Shown here one piece after another: positions 1 through 6,967 of a DNA stretch of 59,355 bases. The DNA is from Bacillota bacterium (GTDB lineage: Bacteria; Bacillota; UBA4882; UBA8346). Within the stretch, counting starts at the first letter, position 1, and each line of letters opens with the position of its first letter. Position numbers and translations under genes: made by a program. The DNA is taken from NCBI GenBank assembly GCA_023394955.1, contig JAEWZY010000021.1, forward strand, positions 1 to 59,355. Direction: 5' to 3'. Below the pieces are notes generated by a model. It ran no database searches. It saw nothing but the letters and a program-made list of their open reading frames with translations, and was not told the origin of the DNA.

Positions 1-551
1 TAGAATTGGCCGCCCTTTTTCCCTTCGGCTAGGGCAAACTCACCCAGAAAATATTCAAATACATGTCCCAGAACATCGGCGCTCCGCTCCTTAGCATCAC
101 CGAGGGCGATATTTCCGATCAGATCAATCAGCCCACCCAGATTAGTCGGGTCAAGGTTGCCACGGGCATATACTTTGGGAAGCACATCCCGGAGCGACGG
201 GTTATCCTTTTCAATGGCATCCATGGCGTTGTCGATTTCCTTGCCGACGGTGGGGAGTTTCGCTTTCGATTGCAAATAAGACCAACGGGCGATCTCCGGA
301 ACGAAGAACACGTTCTCCGCTTTATATTCATCCTTGTCCTCCGGGTCCGCTCCGGCGTATTCGCCTTGGCCGCCTTGGAGCTTGTTATAAAGTTCCTCAA
401 AAGCGTCGGAGATGTAACGCAGAAAGATCAGTCCGAGGATAATATGCTTATATTCGGCGGCGTCAATATTCTTTCGGAGCTTATCCGCAGCCTTCCATAG
501 CTGTTTCTCAATGGATTCTTCTTTGGTGTTGTTTTCTTTCTTCTTTGCCAT
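1..551 (-). CDS. hsdM: Type I restriction-modification methylase subunit HsdM, N-terminal part (runs off left edge)
   Basis: The first 183 codons of a type I DNA methyltransferase (M) subunit, which with HsdS methylates host DNA and with HsdR forms the restriction complex. The visible part is the helical HsdM_N domain: the LRKNIDAAEYKH stretch followed by a conserved FLRYISDAFEE helix, then DLIGNIALGD and LGHVFEYFLGEFA, which normally lead into the SAM-binding Rossmann domain. The SAM motif and NPPF motif lie beyond the window. The ATG at 551 is preceded by GGAG at good spacing. No stop is seen before the edge. HsdS and HsdR would be expected further left. Confidence 0.9.
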   Translation of the reverse strand, partial: MAKKKENNTKEESIEKQLWKAADKLRKNIDAAEYKHIILGLIFLRYISDAFEELYNKLQGGQGEYAGADPEDKDEYKAENVFFVPEIARWSYLQSKAKLPTVGKEIDNAMDAIEKDNPSLRDVLPKVYARGNLDPTNLGGLIDLIGNIALGDAKERSADVLGHVFEYFLGEFALAEGKKGGQF

Positions 552-699
552 TTTATTCTCCATTTAAAATTGTTTAGTTTGTTATTGAGCTAATATATGT
601 ATTTTCCATTTCATCACGTTTTTTCCTGCAAAAAATACTTTAGAATCGCATAACCAGTCAAGCCTTGAAAGTTTATCAAACAGAAGTTTGAAATATAAT

Positions 700-724
700 A
701 AAAAACTCCACTTCACCTGTGGAG
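700..724 (-). terminator. Rho-independent terminator of the XRE gene
   Basis: Hairpin CTCCAC/GTGGAG with a 7-nt loop, followed on the minus strand by a run of T. It lies about 50 bp after the stop codon of the XRE-family gene. Confidence 0.75.
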
Positions 725-772
725 GATATTTCTAGTTGTTTTAAATTTGTTCCATTTAACTCAACGCCACTA

Positions 773-1264
773 TTATTTTTTTCTAACTTTCTTCTTGTTT
801 TTCAACTCCCTAGCCGCTTGTGCAAATCCCAATTCCAATTGTTTTTTAACCCAAACCTTCATTTCCCCATCCCCATTCTCCCAAATTTCAATTATTTGAG
901 AAAGTAGCGCAGCAAGTTCCAAATCAGGAACAGTTAATTTTATACACTTTCCATTTGCCTTTTCATTTATTCTTTCACCTTGGTCTCCAAATAAAATCCA
1001 ATCCGCGGATACTCCGTAAAATTCGGATAGCCGAATCAAATTAATTTTACTAGGATTGTTTTTATTGTTTTCCAGATCACTCAAACTACCCTTTCCAACT
1101 CCGGTAATTCTTGCTACTTCCGGAATTGTGAGATTTCTTCCATTTCGAAGTTTTCTTAAACGTTCTCCAACAGATTCCTTTTGAGGTTCCAAATTTCGAA
1201 AATCCCCCTTGATTTTAGTTCGGAATTCCGATATAATATATTTAACAACCGGTAATAACTCCAA
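773..1264 (-). CDS. XRE-family helix-turn-helix transcriptional regulator
   Basis: Small DNA-binding regulator of up to 163 residues. A classic XRE/Cro-C1 helix-turn-helix spans roughly residues 30-90 (GERLRKLRNGRNLTIPEVA, then ITGVGKGSLSDLENNK and LIRLSEFYGVSADWILFG). The remaining ~70 residues are helical and charged and end in a lysine-rich tail. The first in-frame start is a TTG at 1264 without a clear ribosome site. A second TTG near 1192 has AAGGGGA upstream and would remove 24 residues while keeping the whole HTH, so the start is uncertain. It sits alone, with its own terminator, between the hsdM start and a Spo0E-like gene. The target is unknown; it may regulate itself or the restriction locus. 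Confidence 0.85.
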   Translation of the reverse strand: MELLPVVKYIISEFRTKIKGDFRNLEPQKESVGERLRKLRNGRNLTIPEVARITGVGKGSLSDLENNKNNPSKINLIRLSEFYGVSADWILFGDQGERINEKANGKCIKLTVPDLELAALLSQIIEIWENGDGEMKVWVKKQLELGFAQAARELKNKKKVRKK

Positions 1265-1620
1265 ATTAAAACAATCAATAACACCTAAAACGAATCCTGT
1301 TTTCCGTGTTATCTGATTGAATACCGGACGGAAACGCCAAAAAACAACCCAAAACTACTGACCACAGGCCGCGAACCTCATCAGTCGTTTTGCCGGGAAC
1401 CAGCGTTTTCGTCCCCTAACTTTCAGGAATATTATACCATGAGCGGCGCAGCCGCGCAAAGGGTAAAGGTAAAACAAGCGTAAAGCGGAAGGGGAAAGGG
1501 TAAAACTTAAATCCAAATTATTAGTTGGGCTTTAGACCCTAAAACATTACCGAATAGCCGAAAAAGAGAAAGGATAAACAAACATCATCAATAGTAACCT
1601 TCCTAAATAAAAAAGCCGAT
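1265..1620. other. Gene-free interval of 356 bp
   Basis: No convincing coding frame on either strand. Its right half holds a G/A-rich degenerate tract (1458-1506) and a short GC-rich palindrome near 1443-1456. No clear promoter for either neighbour was recognised. Confidence 0.6.
1458..1506. repeat. Degenerate 7-bp-period tract
   Basis: Seven consecutive heptads resembling AAAGGGT/AAAGGTA and then GGAAAGG/GTAAAAC. Read on the minus strand they resemble the CGCTTxA heptads seen at 4631-4700. Periodicity is partial and was judged by eye. Confidence 0.5.
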
Positions 1621-1794
1621 ATGACCCAAACCAAAACAACCAAACTCAAGACCCTCAAACAAAAGATCGCCGCCGCCCGCAGGGACCTCAACGCCACTTG
1701 GGACGCCCAAGGCTGCACCGACGCCACAGTCCTCTCCGCCGCCGCGAAACTGGATCAACTTTGCAATGAATATCAACGACTAATCTGTCGATAA
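1621..1794 (+). CDS. Spo0E-family aspartyl-phosphate phosphatase-like small protein
   Basis: A 57-residue protein with the layout of the Spo0E family, small helical-hairpin phosphatases that remove phosphate from Spo0A~P and delay sporulation. Visible signature: LKQKIAAARRDLN (helix 1), a Gly-containing turn, then VLSAAAKLDQLCNEYQRL (helix 2). The family core is SQxLDxLIxxY; here it reads AAKLDQLCNEY, so the Ser-Gln pair is replaced by Ala-Ala. No strong Shine-Dalgarno sequence precedes the ATG, which lowers confidence that it is well translated. The call rests on spacing of the conserved Leu-Asp and Tyr and on the spore-forming context. Confidence 0.65.
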   Translation: MTQTKTTKLKTLKQKIAAARRDLNATWDAQGCTDATVLSAAAKLDQLCNEYQRLICR

Positions 1795-1990
1795 TAATCA
1801 AGAACCCAATTATCTATGTTATTTCCAGTTCACCCCGTTTTCCCCTGCTGAGACATTCGAAAAACAGCCGGAGCAGTATGGCAAATATAAGTCTATGACT
1901 TCACCCAAAGCAGAGAACCCCAAATCATCTTACGATTTATTTTTAACCTTCTTTTTCACTTCCGGAAAAGCCTTTCTTAAAGAAACATCA

Positions 1991-2019
1991 TTGACATTAC
2001 CTAGACTATTATATATAAT
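1991..2019 (+). promoter_or_regulatory. Consensus sigma-A promoter for the DUF2087 gene
   Basis: TTGACA at 1991-1996 and TATAAT at 2014-2019 with an exact 17-bp spacer. Both hexamers match the housekeeping consensus perfectly. Confidence 0.85.
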
Positions 2020-2040
2020 GTCTATATTATAAATAGACAT
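2018..2040. promoter_or_regulatory. Palindromic operator overlapping the -10/start region
   Basis: Inverted repeat ATGTCTAT / ATAGACAT with a 7-bp A+T spacer lies immediately after the -10 box. A further TAGAC half-site lies inside the promoter spacer (2002-2006). The placement suits a repressor site, probably for the downstream DUF2087 regulator itself; that is inference. Confidence 0.65.
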
Positions 2041-2052
2041 AAGGTGATTTTG

Positions 2053-2826
2053 TTGAATAATAATCTTTCAGAAATCTTCTGGAGCACAACCCTCTCCGAT
2101 TTGAAAAAGGGCTACCTTTACGAGCCGCCCAGCGGGGAATTTGTCTGCCTGATCTGCGGAGCGCGTTTTACGAAAGGCCGGATTTACGATCTGGACGGTT
2201 TACTCTACGATGCCGAAAAAACGACCCAAATCCATCTGATAAAGAACCACTCGTCCATGTTCCAATATTTGCTGAACATGGATAAAAAATATACCGGACT
2301 GACCGAACACCAAAAGTCTTTAATATCCCTATTTCACCAAGGCTTGAATGATAAGGAGATCGCCGCCCGGATGGACGGAGTCAGCCTTTCCACCGTCCGC
2401 AACCACCGTTTCGCCCTCCGCGAAAAGATGAAACAAGCCAAGGTTTTCCTGGCGATTATGGAACTATTGGAGACTAAAATGCAGTCGGAAACTGATGATA
2501 AATTCATTGAGATCCCCCGTTCCGCCCGGATGGTCGACAAACGTTTCGCCATCACCGCCGCGGAAAACGAGGCGATTATCAAACGCTATTTCCCGGAAGG
2601 CCCGGACGGCCCGCTAGCCGAATTTCCCGGCAAAGAAAAACGAAAAGTGAGCATCATCAAACACCTGGCTAAACGGTTCCAACCAGACCGGAAGTATTCC
2701 GAAAAAGAAATTAACGCCATACTAAAAGCTGCTTATCATGATTATGTGACTTTACGAAGGTATTTAATCGAGTACGGATTTCTGGACCGGTTACCGGACG
2801 GGAGTAGTTATTGGGTGAAGAGTTAA
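2053..2826 (+). CDS. LuxR-type HTH regulator with C-terminal DUF2087 domain
   Basis: About 257 residues. The N-terminal part has a putative zinc knuckle (CLIC followed by HLIKNH). Residues ~85-150 form a LuxR/GerE-like helix-turn-helix (LTEHQKSLISLFHQGLNDKE, then IAARMDGVSLSTVRNHRFAL). The last ~90 residues match DUF2087, with RKYSEKEINAILKA and DYVTLRRYLIEYGFLDR. GTG 2044, TTG 2050 and TTG 2053 are all in frame; AAGGTG at 2041 favours 2053. It is followed by a GIY-YIG gene, a combination known in other Bacillota, and has a perfect promoter with an overlapping palindrome, suggesting autoregulation. The biological target is unknown. Confidence 0.85.
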   Translation: MNNNLSEIFWSTTLSDLKKGYLYEPPSGEFVCLICGARFTKGRIYDLDGLLYDAEKTTQIHLIKNHSSMFQYLLNMDKKYTGLTEHQKSLISLFHQGLNDKEIAARMDGVSLSTVRNHRFALREKMKQAKVFLAIMELLETKMQSETDDKFIEIPRSARMVDKRFAITAAENEAIIKRYFPEGPDGPLAEFPGKEKRKVSIIKHLAKRFQPDRKYSEKEINAILKAAYHDYVTLRRYLIEYGFLDRLPDGSSYWVKS

Positions 2827-2830
2827 ACTG

Positions 2831-2912
2831 GTCTAAAGTTCAAAGTCTAAGGTCAAAGGTCATAATCTCGAAAAATCTTTTTATCATTTTAACTTTCGAC
2901 TTTCGACATTAC
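2831..2912. repeat. 7-bp-period tract forming an imperfect inverted repeat
   Basis: Five heptads in a row start with GT (GTCTAAA, GTTCAAA and so on, 2831-2865). After ~26 bp come two ACTTTCG heptads (2892-2905). The two blocks are complementary at about 13 of 17 positions, so the tract could fold as a stem-loop between the two genes. Confidence 0.6.
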
Positions 2913-2936
2913 TATTATTATGTAAGGAGCATTCAA

Positions 2937-3302
2937 ATGGATCGACGTAAAGAATTAACTCAAGAATATAAGAACCGTAAACCGAATATTGGTATTTACC
3001 AAATCAAAAATAAGGTCAACGGCAAAATCCTGGTATGTAGCAGTCTCAATCTTGACGGAGCCGTTAACCGTTTTCAATTTGACTTGAAAAATGGTTTTAA
3101 CCGGGGGTACTGCGACCACGAACTGCCTAAAGACTTGGTTCGATACGGTCCGGAGAACTTCGTGTTTGAAATTTTAGACCGGTTGAAACCGGTCGAAGAT
3201 CCACAGTATGATTATAAAGCTGATCTGAAGGCTCTCGAGGAACTCTGGTTGGAGAAACTTCAACCATACAGTGAACGAGGTTACAACAAAAGAAAAGGCT
3301 AA
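2937..3302 (+). CDS. GIY-YIG nuclease-family protein
   Basis: A 121-residue stand-alone GIY-YIG fold protein. NIGIYQIKNKVNGK supplies the GIY strand; the second half of the signature is KILVCSS rather than YIG, typical of the divergent subfamily paired with DUF2087. The candidate catalytic arginine is in AVNRFQFDLKNG and the conserved glutamate in ALEELWLEKL near the C-terminus. The start at 2937 is chosen for AAGGAG at 2924-2929; an upstream extension to 2811 would overlap the previous gene and has no ribosome site. It is co-directional with the DUF2087 gene 110 bp upstream. The substrate is unknown, and it might bind DNA or RNA rather than cut it. Confidence 0.8.
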   Translation: MDRRKELTQEYKNRKPNIGIYQIKNKVNGKILVCSSLNLDGAVNRFQFDLKNGFNRGYCDHELPKDLVRYGPENFVFEILDRLKPVEDPQYDYKADLKALEELWLEKLQPYSERGYNKRKG

Positions 3303-3308
3303 TACGAT

Positions 3309-3334
3309 GAAAGGACCCGCTTGCGGGTCCTTTC
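3309..3334. terminator. Bidirectional terminator between convergent genes
   Basis: Nearly perfect palindrome with arms AAAGGACCCGC and GCGGGTCCTTT between the stop of the GIY-YIG gene and the stop of the convergent EamA gene. Confidence 0.85.
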
Positions 3335-3344
3335 GATTAACCAT

Positions 3345-4235
3345 TTAGGCTACTGTCTCCTCACTTCTCATCTCCTGACCAATACTCTTACCAGGTCTTG
3401 CCGCCAAAATACATCTTAGAGTGACCGAAGTTACCACAATTATTCCTCCGATCACCGCCCACTTCCCCGGGACTTCGTGCAGCAATAAAAAGACCCAAAC
3501 CGGATTGAGAATCGGCTCGATGACCGGAATCAAAACCCCTTCCAAAGCGGTAACGCGTTTCATCGCTTCCGCATAAACGATATAAGAAAGTCCTAACTGA
3601 AATACGCCTAATAATATTAAACCAATCCAGCCGGAGGGGTTAGGAAACGATTGCAACATAAACGGAAGCCCAATTATGCCTGTTAAAATATTGCCCAAAA
3701 AAAAGGATTCCAGCGGTGATCCGTCCTTTTGTTTTCTGGAAAGGATCACCACACCGGCAAAGGTAATCCCGCTTAAGAGCGCTATTATGTTTCCCCAGAA
3801 ATTGCCTGCCGATAGATTATCCAAGAAAAATAGGGTCATCCCACCCAGGGTGATCCCGATCATGATCCAATCCAAGCGGCTCGTCTTCTCTTTCAAAAAC
3901 CAAGTAGCAAAAAGCGCTACAAAAACCGGGGCCGTATACTGAATTAAAATGGCATTAGCCGCTGTAGTCAGCTTATTAGCTGTTACGAAACTGATTACCG
4001 TGGCTGTGTAAGCGATGGCCCCTCCGATTTGCGTCGGCGACCAGTTGAAATTAAATTTGCGACGATAGAGAAACATTAGTCCGGCCGCGATCAAACTACG
4101 GGTCCCGGCGATGGCCAACGGGTTCCAAGAGACCCATTTGATTAGAAAACCGCCGCTGCTCCAGAGTAAAGCGGCGATGACCAAGAAAACGATACCTTGG
4201 GAATGTTGGCTTAAAGCTTTTTTTGAATTGTTCAT
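3345..4235 (-). CDS. EamA/DMT-superfamily membrane transporter
   Basis: A 296-residue, very hydrophobic protein with about ten transmembrane segments arranged as two EamA repeats (first ending around residue 135, second around 275). The first repeat starts IVFLVIAALLWSSGGFLIKW, typical of drug/metabolite exporters. The second contains VTALEGVLIPVIEPILNP, the characteristic EamA glutamate-proline helix. Family members export amino acids, metabolites or drugs, and the substrate cannot be told from sequence. ATG at 4235 with GGAAG upstream. It stands alone between a bidirectional terminator and a decayed region. Confidence 0.9.
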   Translation of the reverse strand: MNNSKKALSQHSQGIVFLVIAALLWSSGGFLIKWVSWNPLAIAGTRSLIAAGLMFLYRRKFNFNWSPTQIGGAIAYTATVISFVTANKLTTAANAILIQYTAPVFVALFATWFLKEKTSRLDWIMIGITLGGMTLFFLDNLSAGNFWGNIIALLSGITFAGVVILSRKQKDGSPLESFFLGNILTGIIGLPFMLQSFPNPSGWIGLILLGVFQLGLSYIVYAEAMKRVTALEGVLIPVIEPILNPVWVFLLLHEVPGKWAVIGGIIVVTSVTLRCILAARPGKSIGQEMRSEETVA

Positions 4236-4404
4236 AGTATTACTTCCTGTTCAAGATGATTTTATACTCTCATCCCCTATTTCGGTTGAATTTCGAAAAC
4301 TCCTGTTAAAGCCAGCGGTCCTGATTATGAATTATTTGTTACCAAAACAAAATTGCTTTACAACAGTTCACAATACACTTGGAAGGCCCGATCGTCAAAA
4401 CAGA

Positions 4405-4602
4405 CTAAGTGATTTTAGCAGCCCCAGTCGGGCAACCGTTCAGCTTACGGCATTCTTCCAACAACCCCGGCCCGGCAACCCGGTGAATCGCCCCATCCAC
4501 TCCGCCGCCACCCAGTAAGGAATTGTTGGCGGCATTGACTATAGCGTCAACCTGTTTAAGGGTGATGTCCCCTCGGCTGATTTGAATCCGATCATATGTC
4601 TT
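4405..4602 (-). pseudogene. Remnant of a macro-domain (ADP-ribose/O-acetyl-ADP-ribose hydrolase) gene
   Basis: One minus-strand frame encodes about 65 residues of an unmistakable macro domain: DRIQISRGDIT, then VDAIVNAANNSLLGGGGVDG, AIHRVAGPGLLEECRKL and GCPTGAAKIT. A stop follows directly, where the family continues for another ~90 residues with the second ADP-ribose loop. No start codon lies in frame at the expected N-terminus; the only nearby ATG is in another frame. Both ends are therefore damaged, and the protein, which would remove ADP-ribose or acetyl-ADP-ribose groups, is unlikely to be made. Confidence 0.8.
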
Positions 4603-4630
4603 CCCCCTTTTAAAGAGAACGCCTTAGAAA

Positions 4631-4700
4631 CTAGTCACTAATCACTTGCAACAGCCAACAACCGGCAGTAGCCCGTTCCCGCTTCACGCTTACTCTTCCG
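4631..4700. repeat. 7-bp-period tract overlapping the end of the aldo/keto reductase frame
   Basis: Nine consecutive heptads begin with C, starting CTAGTCA, CTAATCA and including CGCTTCA and CGCTTAC. The tract runs into the last codons and stop (4690-4692) of the original aldo/keto reductase frame. Confidence 0.7.
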
Positions 4701-4786
4701 ATAACACCCGGTGCGCCTCTTTTAACTGCTCTCTAATCTTAATCTTTTGGGGACACTTCTTCTCACAGGCCCCGCATTCACTGCAA
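4690..4786 (-). pseudogene. Displaced C-terminal [4Fe-4S] segment of the aldo/keto reductase
   Basis: In the frame shifted relative to the upstream reductase this segment encodes CSECGACEKKCPQKIKI, then REQLKEAHRVLSEE and a TAA. This is the second ferredoxin-like cluster expected at the end of this reductase subfamily. It is separated from the body only by one extra copy of a 13-bp unit at 4787-4812. Confidence 0.85.
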
Positions 4787-5833
4787 GCGTCGGCTTTCAG
4801 CGTCGGCTTTCAGCTTCGGCAGCCAGGGCTGTATCCCGTATCCACCATAGTTTTCCTGGGCATAATTCTTAAGGCCGTATACATTGTGATAATTATACAA
4901 GTTAAAAATGGCCGGAATATCGATCCCCTTAGGGCAAGGAAGGCAGTATTGGCATCCGGTGCAATAAAGATCAGCCAACTTCCGGTATTTCTCCATCAAG
5001 GCGTTGATAGCCCCAACCTCCTCCGGCTCAAGCGGCTCGGTATTTCCAGCATATCTGACATTCTCCGCGACCATTTGGAGGGAACCCATACCCGAAAGAG
5101 CGCAGGTTACATTGGGGTTGGCCAACACGAACCTTAAAGCCAGCTCCGCATTATTTTCAACCGGCAGTCCCAACTCCCGGCGGATCTTCTCCGGCAGACC
5201 GGCGATCCGACCACCGCCCACCGGTCCCATGATCGCCACTCCCAATCCTTTGCTATGGGCATAGGCAATCGCTTCCTCATTGCTCCGATCTAAAAAATTA
5301 TATTGGCAAAGCACACCGGCGAAGACGCCCAAATCAACCAGTTTGATTAATTCCTGCGGCGGAGCGTGAAATGAAAAAGTGATATTCTTGATCAAACCTT
5401 CCGCCTTGGCCTGTTCCGCTTCTTTTAACCAATTGGCCTTCTGGTCGATCTCCATAAAACTTTGATAACTGATACCGTGAAAATAATAAAAATCCAGATA
5501 ATCCTCTTGGAGTTTGGTCAGTTGTTCCTCTAAAATTCGCCGGTAGTCGCCGGGCTCTTTGACTAAGTGGCCGGGAGATTTGGATGAGAGAAAGATCCCG
5601 TCCCGCCGACCCTTAACGGCTTTACCGACTATCACTTCGCTTTGACCACCATGATACATGTAAGCGGTATCAATACAATTTACTCCCGACTCAAAAGCCA
5701 GCTTGATTACATGAAGCGCTTTCTCCTCATCAATCTGTTTAACACCGTTTATTTCAACCTCCGGAAGGCGCATCGCCCCAAAGCCCAAGGCTGAAAGTTT
5801 AATCCCGGTATTGCCGAAGGTACGATATTGCAT
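4778..5833 (-). CDS. Aldo/keto reductase with [4Fe-4S] motifs, frameshifted near its C-terminus
   Basis: A TIM-barrel NAD(P)H-dependent oxidoreductase of the ferredoxin-extended subfamily. Residues 1-285 hold the barrel: GFGAMRLPEV, the catalytic Asp and Tyr in CIDTAYMY, Lys in FLSSKSPGH and His in YYFHG. Then comes the first cysteine cluster CTGCQYCLPCPKGIDIP. As read, the frame ends ADAESRRLQ at residue 351. Removing one of two 13-bp copies (4787-4812) restores ADACSECGACEKKCP and a normal end at 4690, about 381 residues. ATG at 5833 has GGAGG upstream. The barrel may still be active, but the second Fe-S cluster is lost if the duplication is real. The substrate is unknown. Confidence 0.85.
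   Translation of the reverse strand: MQYRTFGNTGIKLSALGFGAMRLPEVEINGVKQIDEEKALHVIKLAFESGVNCIDTAYMYHGGQSEVIVGKAVKGRRDGIFLSSKSPGHLVKEPGDYRRILEEQLTKLQEDYLDFYYFHGISYQSFMEIDQKANWLKEAEQAKAEGLIKNITFSFHAPPQELIKLVDLGVFAGVLCQYNFLDRSNEEAIAYAHSKGLGVAIMGPVGGGRIAGLPEKIRRELGLPVENNAELALRFVLANPNVTCALSGMGSLQMVAENVRYAGNTEPLEPEEVGAINALMEKYRKLADLYCTGCQYCLPCPKGIDIPAIFNLYNYHNVYGLKNYAQENYGGYGIQPWLPKLKADAESRRLQ
4787..4812. repeat. Perfect 13-bp tandem duplication causing a +1 frameshift
   Basis: GCGTCGGCTTTCA occurs twice back to back inside the reductase gene. Thirteen is not a multiple of three, so the second copy throws the cysteine-rich C-terminus out of frame. Confidence 0.95.
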
Positions 5834-5871
5834 AAGTTAACCTCCTTTGTTATTCCGTTGCTCACCATAAT

Positions 5872-5906
5872 AACTAGCAACTGTCAACTAGTGACTGATT
5901 ACACCG
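5872..5906. repeat. 7-bp-period tract
   Basis: Five heptads (AACTAGC, AACTGTC, AACTAGT and two diverged copies) share A at position 2 and C at position 3. The tract lies upstream of the aldo/keto reductase and runs into the last codons of the neighbouring remnant. Confidence 0.7.
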
Positions 5907-6156
5907 GCTTCATTAAATCCAATTCGTTCTGGATCACAAAATCGATATCCTTATAGGCAAACCGGCTCTCCTCGGCCACGTCCGCCTTTTTATGCTTCCC
6001 CAAAACCACCCGGCATTCTTTTAGATCATTTAATACTGCTTCCACAATACCAACTTTTCCGATATCATGAAATTGGGCCAAGAGCCTTAAATCAATCAGA
6101 GTACGTTCCGGGAGGCCAATGGCGACACCAAGCGCTACGATCAACCGCATAACCAA
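5899..6156 (-). pseudogene. HD-GYP fragment joined to a probable RtcB C-terminal fragment
   Basis: An open frame of about 85 codons made of unrelated pieces. The first ~40 residues are the start of an HD-GYP cyclic-di-GMP phosphodiesterase domain (AIGLPERTLIDLRLLAQF, then HDIGKVGI carrying the HD pair). The rest, ADVAEESRFAYKDIDFVIQN followed by ELDLMKPV, does not continue HD-GYP but resembles the C-terminal region of RtcB RNA ligases, where AYKDID and a DLVxPV-like motif are typical. Neither domain is complete and there is no proper start. The HD-GYP assignment is firm; the RtcB assignment rests on motif memory. Confidence 0.6.
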
Positions 6157-6514
6157 TCGAAATACTTAATGGTAGCCCGGGGTGTCCTACATTATAACCG
6201 GCAATTGCGTCACGTATTCTTGTTATCATACTTTCAACTGTTATCCGGTTGCATTCTAATAAAAGAACAGCAAATCCATCGCTCCCGGTTCGCGCTAGTA
6301 TGCCATTCCCGCCGACTGAAGATTTGAGCAAATTAGCAGTGGCTATCAGAAGGTCATCTCCAGCTTTATGTCCAAAGGTATCATTAAATGCCTTAAATCC
6401 ATCAATGTCGGAAAGTATAACACCGATTGGCAAATTATATTTAGCCTTTATCAACCGGCCCATTTCTTGTTCGAAAAAGGGCCGGGCGTACAAACCCGTT
6501 AATTGTTCATGCAC
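6092..6514 (-). pseudogene. Degenerate GGDEF-domain fragment
   Basis: Encodes most of a GGDEF (diguanylate cyclase) domain: QLTGLYARPFFEQEM, LSDIDGFKAFNDTFGHKAGD, then SISIGYA. The catalytic GG(D/E)EF loop reads GSDGF, so cyclase activity is improbable. The frame begins at a GTG (6514) with no upstream sensor domain and ends out of frame after SISIGYA, exactly where an HD-GYP segment begins in another frame. This suggests a GGDEF/HD-GYP gene that suffered an internal deletion. It lies 6 bp after a receiver gene at the end of the signalling operon. Confidence 0.75.
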
Positions 6515-6520
6515 ACCGCT

Positions 6521-6928
6521 TCACTCTTTTATGAAACTGATTAGACCAAGATCTTGCAATGTTTCCATTATTTTTTTCTTCTCAATGGGTTTTGGTATAA
6601 AAGCTTCACATTGTTCTTTAAACGCATTTTTGATGTTACATATATCACTTAAAATCGAAATTAGGATAATCTTCACACAATCAGAGTCTCCGATTCCCAT
6701 TTCTTTCTCGTTTTGTCTGATTTCTTTCAATACTTCCTGCCCGTCCATCTCCGGCATGAGGATGTCAAGACAAATTAAATCATATGGAGTCTTTTCTTCC
6801 AGCGCCATTTTAAAAGCTTTAATAGCTTCCAATCCGTTGACTGTAATGTCACAGGTCCCGTATGGAGTAAGAAAAGATTGTAAGAGCCGGCGGGTAACGA
6901 AATCATCTTCAACAATTAGGATTTTCAA
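6521..6928 (-). CDS. CheY-like response regulator (single receiver domain)
   Basis: A stand-alone receiver of 135 residues with no output domain. Visible residues: KILIVEDDF (acidic pocket), phospho-acceptor Asp in LICLDILMPEMDG, and Lys in FIPKPIEKKK. The threonine/serine position is in ILISIL. Start chosen at the TTG at 6928 because GAAGGA lies 6 bp upstream and the receiver fold begins there; a GTG at 6961 would add 11 unlikely residues. It follows a hybrid kinase by a short gap and is probably phosphorylated by one of the two hybrid kinases. A diverged fragment of a very similar receiver lies at 9892-10080. Confidence 0.88.
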   Translation of the reverse strand: MKILIVEDDFVTRRLLQSFLTPYGTCDITVNGLEAIKAFKMALEEKTPYDLICLDILMPEMDGQEVLKEIRQNEKEMGIGDSDCVKIILISILSDICNIKNAFKEQCEAFIPKPIEKKKIMETLQDLGLISFIKE

Positions 6929-6967
6929 CGATATTCCTTCTTTCAAAAAGTTTTGGAGCACTTCTCC

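Noticed and set aside
1539..1727. Minus-strand 62-codon frame opposite the Spo0E-like gene
   Set aside because: Opposite the better-supported plus-strand frame; no family resemblance and a weak start.
5899..6156. A functional HD-GYP phosphodiesterase
   Set aside because: Only the first HD motif region is present; the GYP segment is replaced by unrelated sequence.
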